Of a stretch of DNA of 64,000 nucleotides, positions 46,652 through 54,836 are shown in pieces. Position 1 is the first letter of the stretch. Each line of letters starts with the position of its first letter. This stretch comes from a bacterium (lineage in GTDB: Bacteria; Bacteroidota; Ignavibacteria; SZUA-365). Below the pieces are notes generated by a model, which saw only the letters and a list, made by a program, of their open reading frames with translations, made no database searches and was not told the DNA's origin. Made by a program: the position numbers and the translations under genes. The stretch lies in the NCBI GenBank assembly GCA_020444325.1, contig JAHLLD010000015.1:79971-143970 (forward strand), in the 5' to 3' direction.

Positions 46652-47611
46652 ATGCTGGCCATAGCCTCGCTTGTATTCGCCATTGTTCCCATCCTGCTGT
46701 ACCTGTGGAGCGTATGGCTCATGGACCGCTACGACCGTGAGCCTGTCGGACTGCTGCTGATCAACTTCGCCTGGGGGGCGCTGGGTGCGGTCTTTTTCGG
46801 CATCGTTTTCAGCGTTTCACTTTCCCTCTCTCTCGGCACATCGTCGTTTCATGACGCCATATTCATCGCGCCCATCATTGAGGAAATCACCAAGGGTGCC
46901 TTCCTGCTGTGGACTGTGCGCGACAGGCGTTTCGACAACATTACCGACGGTGTTGTGTATGGCATGGCCATCGGACTCGGATTCGGTATGACAGAGAACT
47001 TCATGTACTTCCTCGGTGCGAGTACGCCGGAAGAATGGGTGTTCCTCGTTATCGTACGCACCGTGTACACCGCGGTCATGCACGCGATGTCTACCGGCAT
47101 TTTCGGCGCCTTCATGGGCATGACGAAATTCGGTCCCTCCGCCCGGCGCTGGCCACTGCGGCTGCTGGGACTGCTGCTCGCCATCGGCATGCATTTCTTC
47201 TGGAATTTCTCGGTGAGCATCAACAATCCCGCTGCGGCCGGACTCGGCATGGTGTTCATCTTCCTCAGTCTGATTGTCATCATCGTCGTCGTGCAGCTGG
47301 CTCTCCTGGCGGAAAACCGGCTTATCATCCGGGAGCTTTCAGAGGAAGCCGAAGAAGGACGTATCCCCGCCACGCATCTGCAGTACCTGCCGTACAGCAG
47401 CAAACGCAAACTGCTCGGCTGGCTCTCGCCTGCAGTGGACCGGAAACTGTACATCCAGCTGTCGACGCGTCTCGCATTCCGGAAATTCCAGAGCAGGGAG
47501 TGCAGGGATGAAGACCGGGACACGTACCTCGAGGAGGTGGTGCAGCTGCGCAGCCAGATTGAGGAACTGCTGCGTGAGGAATTACAGTCGGAAGTCGCGC
47601 GTCTGCACTGA
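46652..47611 (+). CDS. PrsW-family intramembrane metalloprotease-like protein
   Basis: 319 residues. Several membrane helices fill about 1-220. The PrsW signature is present: EEITK at 77-81, then GFGMTEN (E115), a His-containing helix (H144 in AVMHAMSTG) and MHFFWN (H181). In Bacillus, PrsW starts site-1 cleavage of anti-sigma RsiW under envelope stress; many homologues in other phyla have unknown substrates. The C-terminal 90 residues are a charged cytoplasmic tail (RIIRELSEEAEEGR-like) that may be regulatory. No sigma/anti-sigma pair lies nearby. It starts 70 bp after the CNNM gene and ends before a terminator. Confidence 0.83.
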   Translation: MLAIASLVFAIVPILLYLWSVWLMDRYDREPVGLLLINFAWGALGAVFFGIVFSVSLSLSLGTSSFHDAIFIAPIIEEITKGAFLLWTVRDRRFDNITDGVVYGMAIGLGFGMTENFMYFLGASTPEEWVFLVIVRTVYTAVMHAMSTGIFGAFMGMTKFGPSARRWPLRLLGLLLAIGMHFFWNFSVSINNPAAAGLGMVFIFLSLIVIIVVVQLALLAENRLIIRELSEEAEEGRIPATHLQYLPYSSKRKLLGWLSPAVDRKLYIQLSTRLAFRKFQSRECRDEDRDTYLEEVVQLRSQIEELLREELQSEVARLH

Positions 47612-47613
47612 GT

Positions 47614-47644
47614 TTGGCCTTCGGCTCCGGACATGCTACTTTTG
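47614..47644 (+). promoter_or_regulatory. Possible promoter of the UDP-GlcNAc 2-epimerase gene
   Basis: TTG (47614-47616), 20 nt, TACTTTTG (47637-47644), a full TAnnTTTG match at the spacing used by rpsT. The predicted start falls at the base of the following terminator hairpin, so the two signals compete and one may be fortuitous. Confidence 0.35.
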
Positions 47645-47652
47645 TAGAAAGG

Positions 47653-47680
47653 AACCCGCGGACAGTCTTCCGCGGGTTTC
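47653..47680 (+). terminator. Intrinsic terminator after the PrsW-like gene
   Basis: A perfect 10-bp stem, AACCCGCGGA with TCCGCGGGTT, has a 6-nt loop; the T tract (TTTCCCC) is short. Confidence 0.65.
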
Positions 47681-47710
47681 CCCTGTTTGACAAGAAATGG
47701 ACGGCATATC

Positions 47711-48871
47711 ATGCTCCACGTGCTCTTTTCCTTCGGAACCCGCCCGGAAGCCATCAAGCTTGCCCCCGTCATCAAGCACATGCAATCCTTACCCGAGCGC
47801 TTTCGGGTATCGGTGTGTCTCACGTCGCAGCACAAGGAATTGCTGCGGCAGGTGACCGCATTTTTCGGCATCAAGGAGGATGTGGACCTCGATGTCATGG
47901 TGCACAACCAGACGCTGGAACATGTGACCGCAGCCGTGCTGATGAACATGCGAGGCGTGCTGCAGGAGTACAAGCCCGATGTGCTGCTGGTCCAGGGGGA
48001 TACGACCACGGTATTCACTTCGGCGCTTGCGGCGTTCTATCAGAAGATTCCGGTCGGACATGTGGAAGCCGGACTGCGGACGTTCAACCGCTACAGTCCC
48101 TTTCCCGAAGAAATGAACCGCTCCCTGACAGCCTCGCTGACCGATTTTCATTTTGCGCCGACAGAAACTGCGGCGGGGAATCTCCGCCGTGAGAGCCGCG
48201 ACAGTGACAGCATCTTTGTGACCGGAAATACCGTCGTGGACGCGCTGCTGCTCGGACGCGAGATGCTCGGGGCATGGCATGAACAGCGCCGGCGTGCGCT
48301 GCTGACGGAGGCCGGACTCGGTGAGGATGTCGTCGATCGCCTTCTCGGCGGGAATGGACGCTTCATCACGGTGACGGCTCATCGTCGGGAAAGTTTTGGT
48401 GAACCGTTCGATCGCATGCTGCAGGCCATCCTCGACATTACCGAGCAGCACGATGATGTCGAAATCGTTTATCCCGTGCATCCGAATCCCAACGTGCGCG
48501 AAGCCGTGCAGCGTGTACTCAAAGACAAAGCACGCATTCACCTGATCGAGCCTGTACGCTACGAACAGCTCCTTTCGCTGATGGATAACAGTGTGCTGCT
48601 GCTGACGGATTCGGGCGGTATTCAGGAGGAAGGTCCTTCCCTGAAAAAACCGGTGCTCGTCATGCGCGATGTCACCGAGCGTCCCGAAGGCATCGAAAGC
48701 GGGGTAGCTCGCCTGGTGGGCACCGACAGGGAGCGCATCGTTTCAACCGTCAACGAGCTGCTGGAAAGCGCGGATGCATACGCGGCGATGGCGACCGGCA
48801 TCAATCCCTATGGCGACGGTACCGCTAGCCGGCAGATCGCCGATATCCTCACGTCCCGTCTCGATGGCTGA
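47711..48871 (+). CDS. wecB: UDP-N-acetylglucosamine 2-epimerase (non-hydrolysing)
   Basis: 386 residues from ATG 47711; an in-frame TTG at 47687 lacks support. It interconverts UDP-GlcNAc and UDP-ManNAc in the cytoplasm, feeding surface-polysaccharide synthesis. Seen: the GT-B-fold signature FSFGTRPEAIKLAPVI, GHVEAGLRT, TAHRRESFGE and TDSGGIQEEGPSLKKPVLVM, then RPEGIESG, all typical of WecB. Length is normal for the family. Its last 8 nt overlap the start of the following glycosyltransferase (ATGGCTGA), so the two are translationally coupled. A ManNAc dehydrogenase (wecC) is not in the window. Confidence 0.95.
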   Translation: MLHVLFSFGTRPEAIKLAPVIKHMQSLPERFRVSVCLTSQHKELLRQVTAFFGIKEDVDLDVMVHNQTLEHVTAAVLMNMRGVLQEYKPDVLLVQGDTTTVFTSALAAFYQKIPVGHVEAGLRTFNRYSPFPEEMNRSLTASLTDFHFAPTETAAGNLRRESRDSDSIFVTGNTVVDALLLGREMLGAWHEQRRRALLTEAGLGEDVVDRLLGGNGRFITVTAHRRESFGEPFDRMLQAILDITEQHDDVEIVYPVHPNPNVREAVQRVLKDKARIHLIEPVRYEQLLSLMDNSVLLLTDSGGIQEEGPSLKKPVLVMRDVTERPEGIESGVARLVGTDRERIVSTVNELLESADAYAAMATGINPYGDGTASRQIADILTSRLDG

Positions 48872-50000
48872 CCGTCAGCACATACGCCTTGTTTTCGACG
48901 CGCATGCACTGACACCGCAGCGTTCCGGTATCGGGGAATACAGCTATCAGCTTCTGCGCGCATTGCTGCAGCACGAACAGGAACGTGTGGCGGTGCATGT
49001 ATTCGTGCATGATGCCATTCATCGTGTGCAGAGCGTAGACGAGCTGACTGCGGTGACAGCCGATGTGCAGGAGGGAGAGCTGTATCGTCCCGCGCACCTG
49101 TTTCAGCTCCCGCGGCTCCTTCGCCATGGTAACTATGACGTCGTGCACTGTCCGGATTTTTTTGTCCCTCTGCGCAGTCCGCTTCCCATTGTCACTACCA
49201 TTCATGACCTGATTCCCATCGTACATCCGGAGTTCATCCGTAAATCCCTCAAGGTCCGCCTGCTTCCACTCTTCCGGGGCTGGGTGCGCCATGCGCTCAA
49301 GCACAGCGCCCGCGTGATTACGGTATCCGAGTACAGCCGGCAGGACATCCTTCGTCATTTTTCCCTCGACGCCGCGCGCATCGACGCCATCCACCACGCG
49401 CCGACCGTGGAGGTTACCGGTGAGGCGCTCTCTGCGCAACTCCAGGCACGGCTGCATGATGGACGATACCTGCTGTATGTGGGGAGGCATGATCCGTACA
49501 AGGGACTCGATCTCCTGCTGCGCGCATTTGCGGGGTGTGCGACGGATGAGAATACTGAAGATGTGCAGCTCGCCATCGCCGGCAGGAGGGATGCGCGTTA
49601 TGACATCAGCGGCCGGGTGCAGGAACTTGGACTCTCGAACCGCGTCGTGCTCCTGGATTATGTGCCCGCCGCGCAGCTTTCTGCACTGTATGCACATGCG
49701 CTGGCACTGGTGTTCCCATCCCTTTACGAAGGCTTCGGCATGCCGATGCTTGACGCGATGCAGCACGGGCTCCCCGTGATCAGTTCCGACCGCGCCTCGC
49801 TTCCAGAGGTCGCTGGCGGAGCCGCCCTGCTGGTCGACCCGGAACAAACTGACGAGTTCTCCCGTAGCTTGACAGAAATCATGAAAAACAGCACATTGCG
49901 GCTGGAACTCAAGGAAAAAGGATTTGAACGCAGTCGGCAGTTTTCATGGAATCAAACTGCTGCTTTGACTGTTGAAACCTATACAAGGGCCATCGCCTGA
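48864..50000 (+). CDS. GT4-family glycosyltransferase
   Basis: 378 residues from ATG 48864, which overlaps the end of wecB by 8 nt. GT-B fold: the N-terminal domain opens LVFDAHALTPQRSGIGEY, and the C-terminal donor-binding domain carries LLYVGRHDPYKGLDLLL, then FPSLYEGFGMPMLDAM with the E-x7-E pattern of retaining GT4 enzymes, and SSDRASLPEVAGGAALLVDP. It is likely to transfer a sugar from a nucleotide donor in surface-glycan assembly. Coupling to wecB suggests ManNAc-containing or other WecB-dependent glycan, by inference. Acceptor and donor cannot be read from sequence. The tRNA-modification gene follows 5 bp later. Confidence 0.9.
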   Translation: MADRQHIRLVFDAHALTPQRSGIGEYSYQLLRALLQHEQERVAVHVFVHDAIHRVQSVDELTAVTADVQEGELYRPAHLFQLPRLLRHGNYDVVHCPDFFVPLRSPLPIVTTIHDLIPIVHPEFIRKSLKVRLLPLFRGWVRHALKHSARVITVSEYSRQDILRHFSLDAARIDAIHHAPTVEVTGEALSAQLQARLHDGRYLLYVGRHDPYKGLDLLLRAFAGCATDENTEDVQLAIAGRRDARYDISGRVQELGLSNRVVLLDYVPAAQLSALYAHALALVFPSLYEGFGMPMLDAMQHGLPVISSDRASLPEVAGGAALLVDPEQTDEFSRSLTEIMKNSTLRLELKEKGFERSRQFSWNQTAALTVETYTRAIA

Positions 50001-50005
50001 CCCGC

Positions 50006-51013
50006 ATGAATATAGATATGAACATACTCGAAAAACTCGGAGCCCAGAAGGGATTACTGCTGGCGCCCATGGAGGATGTGACCGACATCTCCTTCCGCCA
50101 GATCTGCAAGGAATTCGGTGCGGATCTCGTCTACACGGAATTTATCAATGCCGACGGACTCGTACGCAGCAAGAAACCCACCAAGTCACGTAATAAAATG
50201 GTGATACGTGACGAGGAGCGTCCCATTGGCATACAAATCTACGGCGGCAATCTGGACACCATGCAGGAAGCGGCAGCCATTGTGGAAACACAGGAGCCCG
50301 ATCTGATCGACATCAACGCCGGATGCTGGGTGAAGAAGGTCGCAAAGCGCGGGGCCGGTGCAGGACTGCTGCGGGATCTTCCCTATATGGTGCGCATGGC
50401 GAAAACCATCGTCGACCAGGTGTCTCTGCCGGTGACATTGAAGACACGCATCGGCTGGGATCTCGAGTCCATTCAAATCGTTGAACTTGCGAAAATGCTG
50501 GAAGATGTGGGAGTACAGGCACTCACTATCCATTGCCGCACCCGTCAAATGGGACATAACGGTGATCCGATTTGGGAATGGATCCCACGAGTTCGTGACG
50601 CTGTGTCCATACCCGTTGTACTCAACGGTGGTGTCATGACCCCGCAGGATGCCGTACGTGCATTTGAAGAAACCGGCTGCGACGCGGTCATGATCGCCCG
50701 CGGTGCCATTGCGAACCCATGGATTTTCCGTGAAACGAAACATTTCATGTCCACAGGTGTCCTTTTACCGGCCCCGAGTTTCGAAGAGCGCATCGATACC
50801 GCGCTGCGCCACCTTCGGCTCGCAGTGTCCGTCAAAGGTGAACGCCGTGCCGTACTTGAAATGCGCAAACATTATATTGCTTATCTGAAGTACGTCCCGA
50901 ACAGCCGTCAGATGCGCCAGATTCTCATGAAACCGGAAACGCTGGCCGAAGCTGAAGATGTACTGCACAGTCTCTTGTATTTCCAGCAGGAAAGGGAACT
51001 CGAAGCTGCCTGA
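50006..51013 (+). CDS. dusB: tRNA-dihydrouridine synthase, DusB-like
   Basis: 335 residues, normal for DusB. It reduces uridine in tRNA using FMN and NADPH. Seen: N-terminal LLLAPMEDVTDISFR, FMN-barrel motifs, the HCRTR segment, VVLNGGV and VMIARGAIANPWIF, all diagnostic of the family. The catalytic cysteine is C107 in DINAGCWVKKV; most family members have GCP here, so Pro is replaced by Trp. The residue that counts (Cys) is retained. ATG 50006 is used; ATG 50018 is equally possible. It starts 5 bp after the glycosyltransferase stop, so it is probably co-transcribed. Confidence 0.93.
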   Translation: MNIDMNILEKLGAQKGLLLAPMEDVTDISFRQICKEFGADLVYTEFINADGLVRSKKPTKSRNKMVIRDEERPIGIQIYGGNLDTMQEAAAIVETQEPDLIDINAGCWVKKVAKRGAGAGLLRDLPYMVRMAKTIVDQVSLPVTLKTRIGWDLESIQIVELAKMLEDVGVQALTIHCRTRQMGHNGDPIWEWIPRVRDAVSIPVVLNGGVMTPQDAVRAFEETGCDAVMIARGAIANPWIFRETKHFMSTGVLLPAPSFEERIDTALRHLRLAVSVKGERRAVLEMRKHYIAYLKYVPNSRQMRQILMKPETLAEAEDVLHSLLYFQQERELEAA

Positions 51014-51102
51014 TCACGGGCACAAAGATGAAATCCGCACACAGTTCTCATGGAATGAAAATCCCGCGAATTGCGCTTTTCCGCAGTTTTATGCTTCTTT
51101 TC

Positions 51103-51133
51103 TTGACTACTGCAGCGAATCTTCTTATTATTG
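51103..51133 (+). promoter_or_regulatory. Promoter of the lipoprotein/LysM pair
   Basis: TTGACT (51103-51108), 17 nt, TATTATTG (51126-51133). It matches both a sigma-70 layout and, nearly, TAnnTTTG at 20 nt from TTG. It stands in an A/T-rich 186-bp gap and gives a leader of about 65 nt. Confidence 0.55.
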
Positions 51134-51199
51134 ACATATATGCATTTAATTCTTGAGTCTAACCTGTTACTTTAACTCATCACCGCAAAGGAGATTATT

Positions 51200-51481
51200 A
51201 TGAAAAAACTCCGCAAATCTGTGGTGCTCGTTTGTGCGACGGCCGTTATTGGCGCCGGAGCTCTTCTTTCGGGCTGCACCTCTTATGCTACCCCGGAACA
51301 GCTCGCACGTATTGCTGAACTCGAGCGTGAAATCACCTCACTCGAATCAGCTATCCAAACGAAGCAGTCCCAGATCGGCACACTGGATCGTCAGATTTCG
51401 GCCCAGGAAGCCAAGCTGGAACAGTGCGCCAAGGATAAGGAGCTGGTCAAGCAGCGCCTGGCCAACTGGAAGGGCAACTAG
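51200..51481 (+). CDS. Small coiled-coil (Lpp-like) lipoprotein
   Basis: 93 residues. ATG 51200 has AAAGGAG. The lipobox is LLSGC with Cys26. The mature 68 residues are one predicted long helix with heptads (about 33-88: LARIAELEREITSLESAI, then KLEQCAKDKELVKQRL), and one further Cys. This resembles E. coli Lpp in size and form, without a C-terminal Lys for covalent attachment. Likely role: outer-membrane spacing or as an adapter for the LysM protein that follows 50 bp later. The promoter upstream is good, so it is probably abundant. Confidence 0.8.
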   Translation: MKKLRKSVVLVCATAVIGAGALLSGCTSYATPEQLARIAELEREITSLESAIQTKQSQIGTLDRQISAQEAKLEQCAKDKELVKQRLANWKGN

Positions 51482-51531
51482 TGCTCACCGTCACGTCACA
51501 AGAAACAATCGTACAAGCGAGGAGAAGAAAC

Positions 51532-52323
51532 ATGAAATGGAATAAAATTTCCGTGCTTACCATCGCGCTCGGATTGTTCCTGATGGCTGGCAGTGGAGCC
51601 TTTGCCCAGCAGGAGGAAATGACCGAGGAACAGGCGATGCAGAAAATCCAGCAGCTGGAGAAGCGCAGTACCGAGCTGAAGCGTCAGCAGGATGCGCTCG
51701 ACAAGCAGCTGGCCGAGAAGAACAAGGTATTGAAGAGCAAGCAGGACGATTACGAGAAGTGTATCGATGAGCTGTACGCCCTGGTCGGCGCCACGCGCCA
51801 GGACGTCGATGCATTCGAAGCACGCCTCAAGCGTCTGGAAAACAAGGTTGCGGAGCTTCTGCGCCTTTCCCCGATGGACCTGCTTGCCCGCAAGAACGAA
51901 GTCGATGACGCAGAGGAAGAATACAAGAATCTCGCTGGCAACAAGATCAGCCTGCTTCCGGCATTCTTCGATCGCGTGCAGCGCATGGGCGAAAACATCC
52001 GCACCCTGCGTGAAACCCTGAGCCGTGCCGAGAAGAGCTACACCGTCGGTACCTGGGCGAAGGATCGCGACTGTCTGTGGAACATCGCCAAGAAGCCGGA
52101 TATCTACGGCGACGCCTTCAAGTGGCCGAAGATCTGGCAGAAGAACCGCGATCAGATCAAGAACCCGGACATTATTTTCCCGGGCCAGGTTCTGAAGATT
52201 CCGGCCCCGGCACCGCTGACGCCGGAAGAGGAATCCGCCGCACGCCGTTACTATCGCCAGAAACGCGAGATGGAAATGGGCGGCATGGACAGCGGCGCAT
52301 CGCCGGAGAACGTCAACAAATAA
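51532..52323 (+). CDS. Secreted coiled-coil LysM peptidoglycan-binding protein
   Basis: 263 residues from ATG 51532 (GAGGAG upstream); an in-frame GTG at 51481 touches the previous stop and is unlikely. The signal peptide ends GAFAQ (about 26). Residues 28-170 are a long coiled coil (EEQAMQKIQQLEKRSTELKR). A LysM domain at about 169-224 (YTVGTWAKDRDCLWNIAKKP, then IFPGQVLKIP) should bind peptidoglycan; its 'DCLWNIAKKPDIYGD' form is seen in FCB-group envelope LysM proteins. A charged tail of 35 residues follows. With the Lpp-like lipoprotein upstream it may link outer membrane and cell wall, by inference. Confidence 0.87.
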   Translation: MKWNKISVLTIALGLFLMAGSGAFAQQEEMTEEQAMQKIQQLEKRSTELKRQQDALDKQLAEKNKVLKSKQDDYEKCIDELYALVGATRQDVDAFEARLKRLENKVAELLRLSPMDLLARKNEVDDAEEEYKNLAGNKISLLPAFFDRVQRMGENIRTLRETLSRAEKSYTVGTWAKDRDCLWNIAKKPDIYGDAFKWPKIWQKNRDQIKNPDIIFPGQVLKIPAPAPLTPEEESAARRYYRQKREMEMGGMDSGASPENVNK

Positions 52324-52399
52324 TACGTTCCGACGCACTCCTGTTGCGACACGTTCGCACAGCAACAGGGTGACCGCGTTCTTCATAACGTTTTACGGG

Positions 52400-52434
52400 A
52401 AAAACCCTTACATTGTGAGATGTAAGGGTTTTTT
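52400..52434 (+). terminator. Perfect 14-bp intrinsic terminator
   Basis: AAAAACCCTTACAT pairs with ATGTAAGGGTTTTT around a 6-nt loop; the arms supply A and T tracts. Confidence 0.92.
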
Positions 52435-52500
52435 CCGTCTCCACGCGGGCGTTTCCTGCAGAAGCGCGCGCTTTTCCCAGCTGAATCTTCAGAGGACTCG

Positions 52501-53463
52501 TTGGAAATAGAGAAACGCATACGTATTGACGGCACCAATCCGGTGGTCCTTTTCGGTTTCAACGATGCACATCTTCGCATTCTCGAAGACCGTTTCGACG
52601 CGACCATCGTCGCACGCGGGGAGAGCATTCTCATTCGCGGCGAGGATGAGATCGTGGATCAGATCGAAAAGGTACTCAAGGAACTCGTGTTCATCGTCAA
52701 CAAGACGGATTCCCTGTCTGACCGCGATGTGCAGACCGTTATCGATATCATGACCGGTGGCGCGAGTCCCGAACTTTCGCCTGATGAACTCGATAACGTC
52801 GTGCTCTATGCCAAGAAGGACTACATCAAAGCGCGGACGCAGGGACAGATCGGTTACCTGCGATCCATCAAGGCACATGATATCGTCTTCGCCATCGGTC
52901 CCGCCGGTACGGGAAAAACCTATCTCGCCGTGGCTGCCGCCGTGGCCGCTCTGCGCAAGCATGAGGTGCTGAAAATCGTGCTGGCGCGTCCCGCCGTGGA
53001 AGCAGGCGAGAGTCTCGGCTTCCTGCCGGGTGATTTCCGCGAGAAAATTGATCCCTACCTGCGTCCCCTCTACGACGCGCTCGATGACATGCTGCCCGCC
53101 GAGAAACTCAAGGCGTATATCGAACGCAGGACGATCGAGATTGTCCCACTCGCATACATGCGTGGGCGCACGCTCAACAACGCATTTATCATCCTTGACG
53201 AGGCACAGAACGCCACGTCCATGCAGATGAAAATGTTTCTCACGCGCATGGGCGCCAACAGCCGCGCCATCATCACGGGTGACATCACGCAGATCGATCT
53301 GCCTGCGCGCACCCATAGCGGACTCGTGGAGATTCGCGACATTCTCACGGGCGTCGAGGGGGTCGGTTTCGTGTATTTCGATAAAAGCGATGTCGTCCGT
53401 CATCGCCTTGTCAAGAATATCATTGAAGCGTACGAGCGCTACCACGGAGATGTGGATGCATAG
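52501..53463 (+). CDS. phoH: PhoH-family ATPase
   Basis: 320 residues, standard PhoH/YbeZ length. The start is TTG 52501, supported by AGAGGA just upstream and by the fact that the conserved N-terminal KH-like domain begins here. Walker A is GPAGTGKT (133-140); LARPAVEAGESLGFLPG and the Walker B segment ILDEAQNATS (231-240) are family hallmarks, with a final GDITQIDLP. PhoH2/YbeZ acts in rRNA and RNA metabolism with YbeY; ybeY is not in the window. The stop overlaps a possible 75-residue ORF, and the release-factor gene follows. Confidence 0.95.
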   Translation: MEIEKRIRIDGTNPVVLFGFNDAHLRILEDRFDATIVARGESILIRGEDEIVDQIEKVLKELVFIVNKTDSLSDRDVQTVIDIMTGGASPELSPDELDNVVLYAKKDYIKARTQGQIGYLRSIKAHDIVFAIGPAGTGKTYLAVAAAVAALRKHEVLKIVLARPAVEAGESLGFLPGDFREKIDPYLRPLYDALDDMLPAEKLKAYIERRTIEIVPLAYMRGRTLNNAFIILDEAQNATSMQMKMFLTRMGANSRAIITGDITQIDLPARTHSGLVEIRDILTGVEGVGFVYFDKSDVVRHRLVKNIIEAYERYHGDVDA

Positions 53464-53683
53464 CCAGGCGGAGCAGGTGCTGACCCTCCGCCGCGTGCTT
53501 CTTGTCGTGGTGCTCATGTTCATGCTGTCCTTCAATCCGGCAATGAACACCCAACAGCTGCGTGTTGAACGCGCCGCAATCGAATACGTCATGCCCACGC
53601 GCCGTCGCCGCCGTTTCCGCGGACGCCGGCGTCAGCGCGAACCACTGCGCTTCACTTCCATTGAATCATTCTCCAGTCTGTAA
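53456..53683 (+). CDS. Small Arg-rich single-pass membrane protein (hypothetical)
   Basis: 75 residues from ATG 53456, overlapping the end of phoH by 8 nt; GGAG lies 6 nt upstream. An alternative ATG at 53450 adds two residues. One hydrophobic helix (about 13-30: [19 protein letters not shown]) is followed by a basic stretch ([15 protein letters not shown], about 50-64) and an acidic/serine-rich end. The TAA is 13 bp before the release factor 2 start, whose ribosome site overlaps this stop. The reading frame is supported by the site and length but not by a family match; it may be a lineage-specific RNA-binding or ribosome-associated membrane peptide, or spurious. Confidence 0.5.
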   Translation: MHSQAEQVLTLRRVLLVVVLMFMLSFNPAMNTQQLRVERAAIEYVMPTRRRRRFRGRRRQREPLRFTSIESFSSL

Positions 53684-53696
53684 GGAAATCTCTGCC

Positions 53697-54816
53697 ATGT
53701 TTGAAGAGTATACGTCCAAGGGAAAGGAAATCCGTAAACGCGTCGACGATCTTCGGGGGTATCTTTGACATAGATCAGAAGAAATCCGAGGTCGCTGAAC
53801 TCGAACAGCAGACACAGGCCCCCGGCTTCTGGGATGACAATATCCAGGCCCAGAAAGTCATGCAGGAAATCAATCTTCGCAAGGAGTGGGTGGAGCTGTG
53901 GGAAACCGTCGACGGCAAGACGACGGATTTCAACGTGCTCATCGAACTGGCGGAAGAAAGCCAGGACGAATCGATGTCCGCCGATATCGAATCGGAACTG
54001 AAGGATATCGATCGCCTGCTTGGCGAACTCGAGTTCAAAAACATGCTTTCTGGTCCCGACGACAAGCGCAGCGCAATTCTGACCATTCATTCCGGCGCCG
54101 GAGGTACGGAGTCGCAGGACTGGGCGGAAATGCTCTATCGCATGTACCTGCGCTACTGTGAGCGCCGCGGCTTCAATGTCGCCATCGTCGATGAACTCGA
54201 GGGTGAAGGTGCCGGCATTAAAAGTGCAACTTTTGAAGTGAACGGTGCATACGCGTACGGATATCTCAAATCGGAAATCGGTGTGCATCGCCTGGTGCGC
54301 ATTTCGCCCTTCGATTCGGCCAAACGCCGGCACACCAGTTTCGCATCCGTGTTCGTCTATCCTGAAATCGACGATGAGATCGAGATCGACATCAATCCCG
54401 CCGATCTGAAAGTGGATACCTTCCGCAGCGGCGGAAAGGGCGGACAGAATGTGAACAAGGTGGAAACCGCCGTGCGCATCACGCATGTCCCTTCCGGCAT
54501 CGTCGTAGCGTGTCAGCAGGAGCGCTCGCAGCATCAGAACCGTGCAACGGCCATGAAGCTGCTGCAGTCGCGCCTGTACCAGATCGAGCGCGAGAAGGAA
54601 GCGAACCGCCTGGCCTCCATCGAAGACAGCAAGAAGAAAATCGAGTGGGGAAGCCAGATCCGTTCCTATGTCTTCCACCCGTACAACATGGTGAAAGACC
54701 ATCGCACCAATGAAGAAACCAGTAATGTACAGGCGGTGATGGACGGTGATCTCGACGCCTTCGTGCAGGCGTATCTCCTGCAGTTCGGCACCGCTGTCGC
54801 TTCCATGCCCACGTAG
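53697..54816 (+). CDS. prfB: Peptide chain release factor 2 with programmed +1 frameshift
   Basis: 372 residues after frameshift (E. coli RF2: 365). ATG 53697 has AAGGAA upstream. Codons 1-23 lead to CTT followed by TGA (53766-53768); a +1 slip on CTT-T puts GAC (53767-53769) in the A site and continues to 54816. The stimulator CGGGGGTATC precedes the slip as an internal Shine-Dalgarno, at the same distance as in E. coli. The mature protein has SPF at 203-205 (UGA recognition) and GGQ at 248-250 (peptide release). RF2 reads UAA and UGA, so low RF2 favours frameshifting and restores it. The TGA is the regulated stop, not a mutation. Confidence 0.96.
53745..53769 (+). promoter_or_regulatory. 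prfB: Programmed +1 frameshift site of prfB
   Basis: GGGGGTAT followed by CTT-TGA-C: internal Shine-Dalgarno-like GGGGG, slippery CTT, in-frame TGA (53766-53768), then C as the weak-stop context. This is the autoregulatory site described for bacterial RF2 genes. Confidence 0.95.
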
Positions 54817-54836
54817 AGGATACTTGTCCGCAACGC

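Noticed and set aside
53697..53768. prfB seen as a frameshifted pseudogene
   Set aside because: The stop is the known programmed frameshift site, with the stimulator and slippery codon intact, and all RF2 motifs follow.
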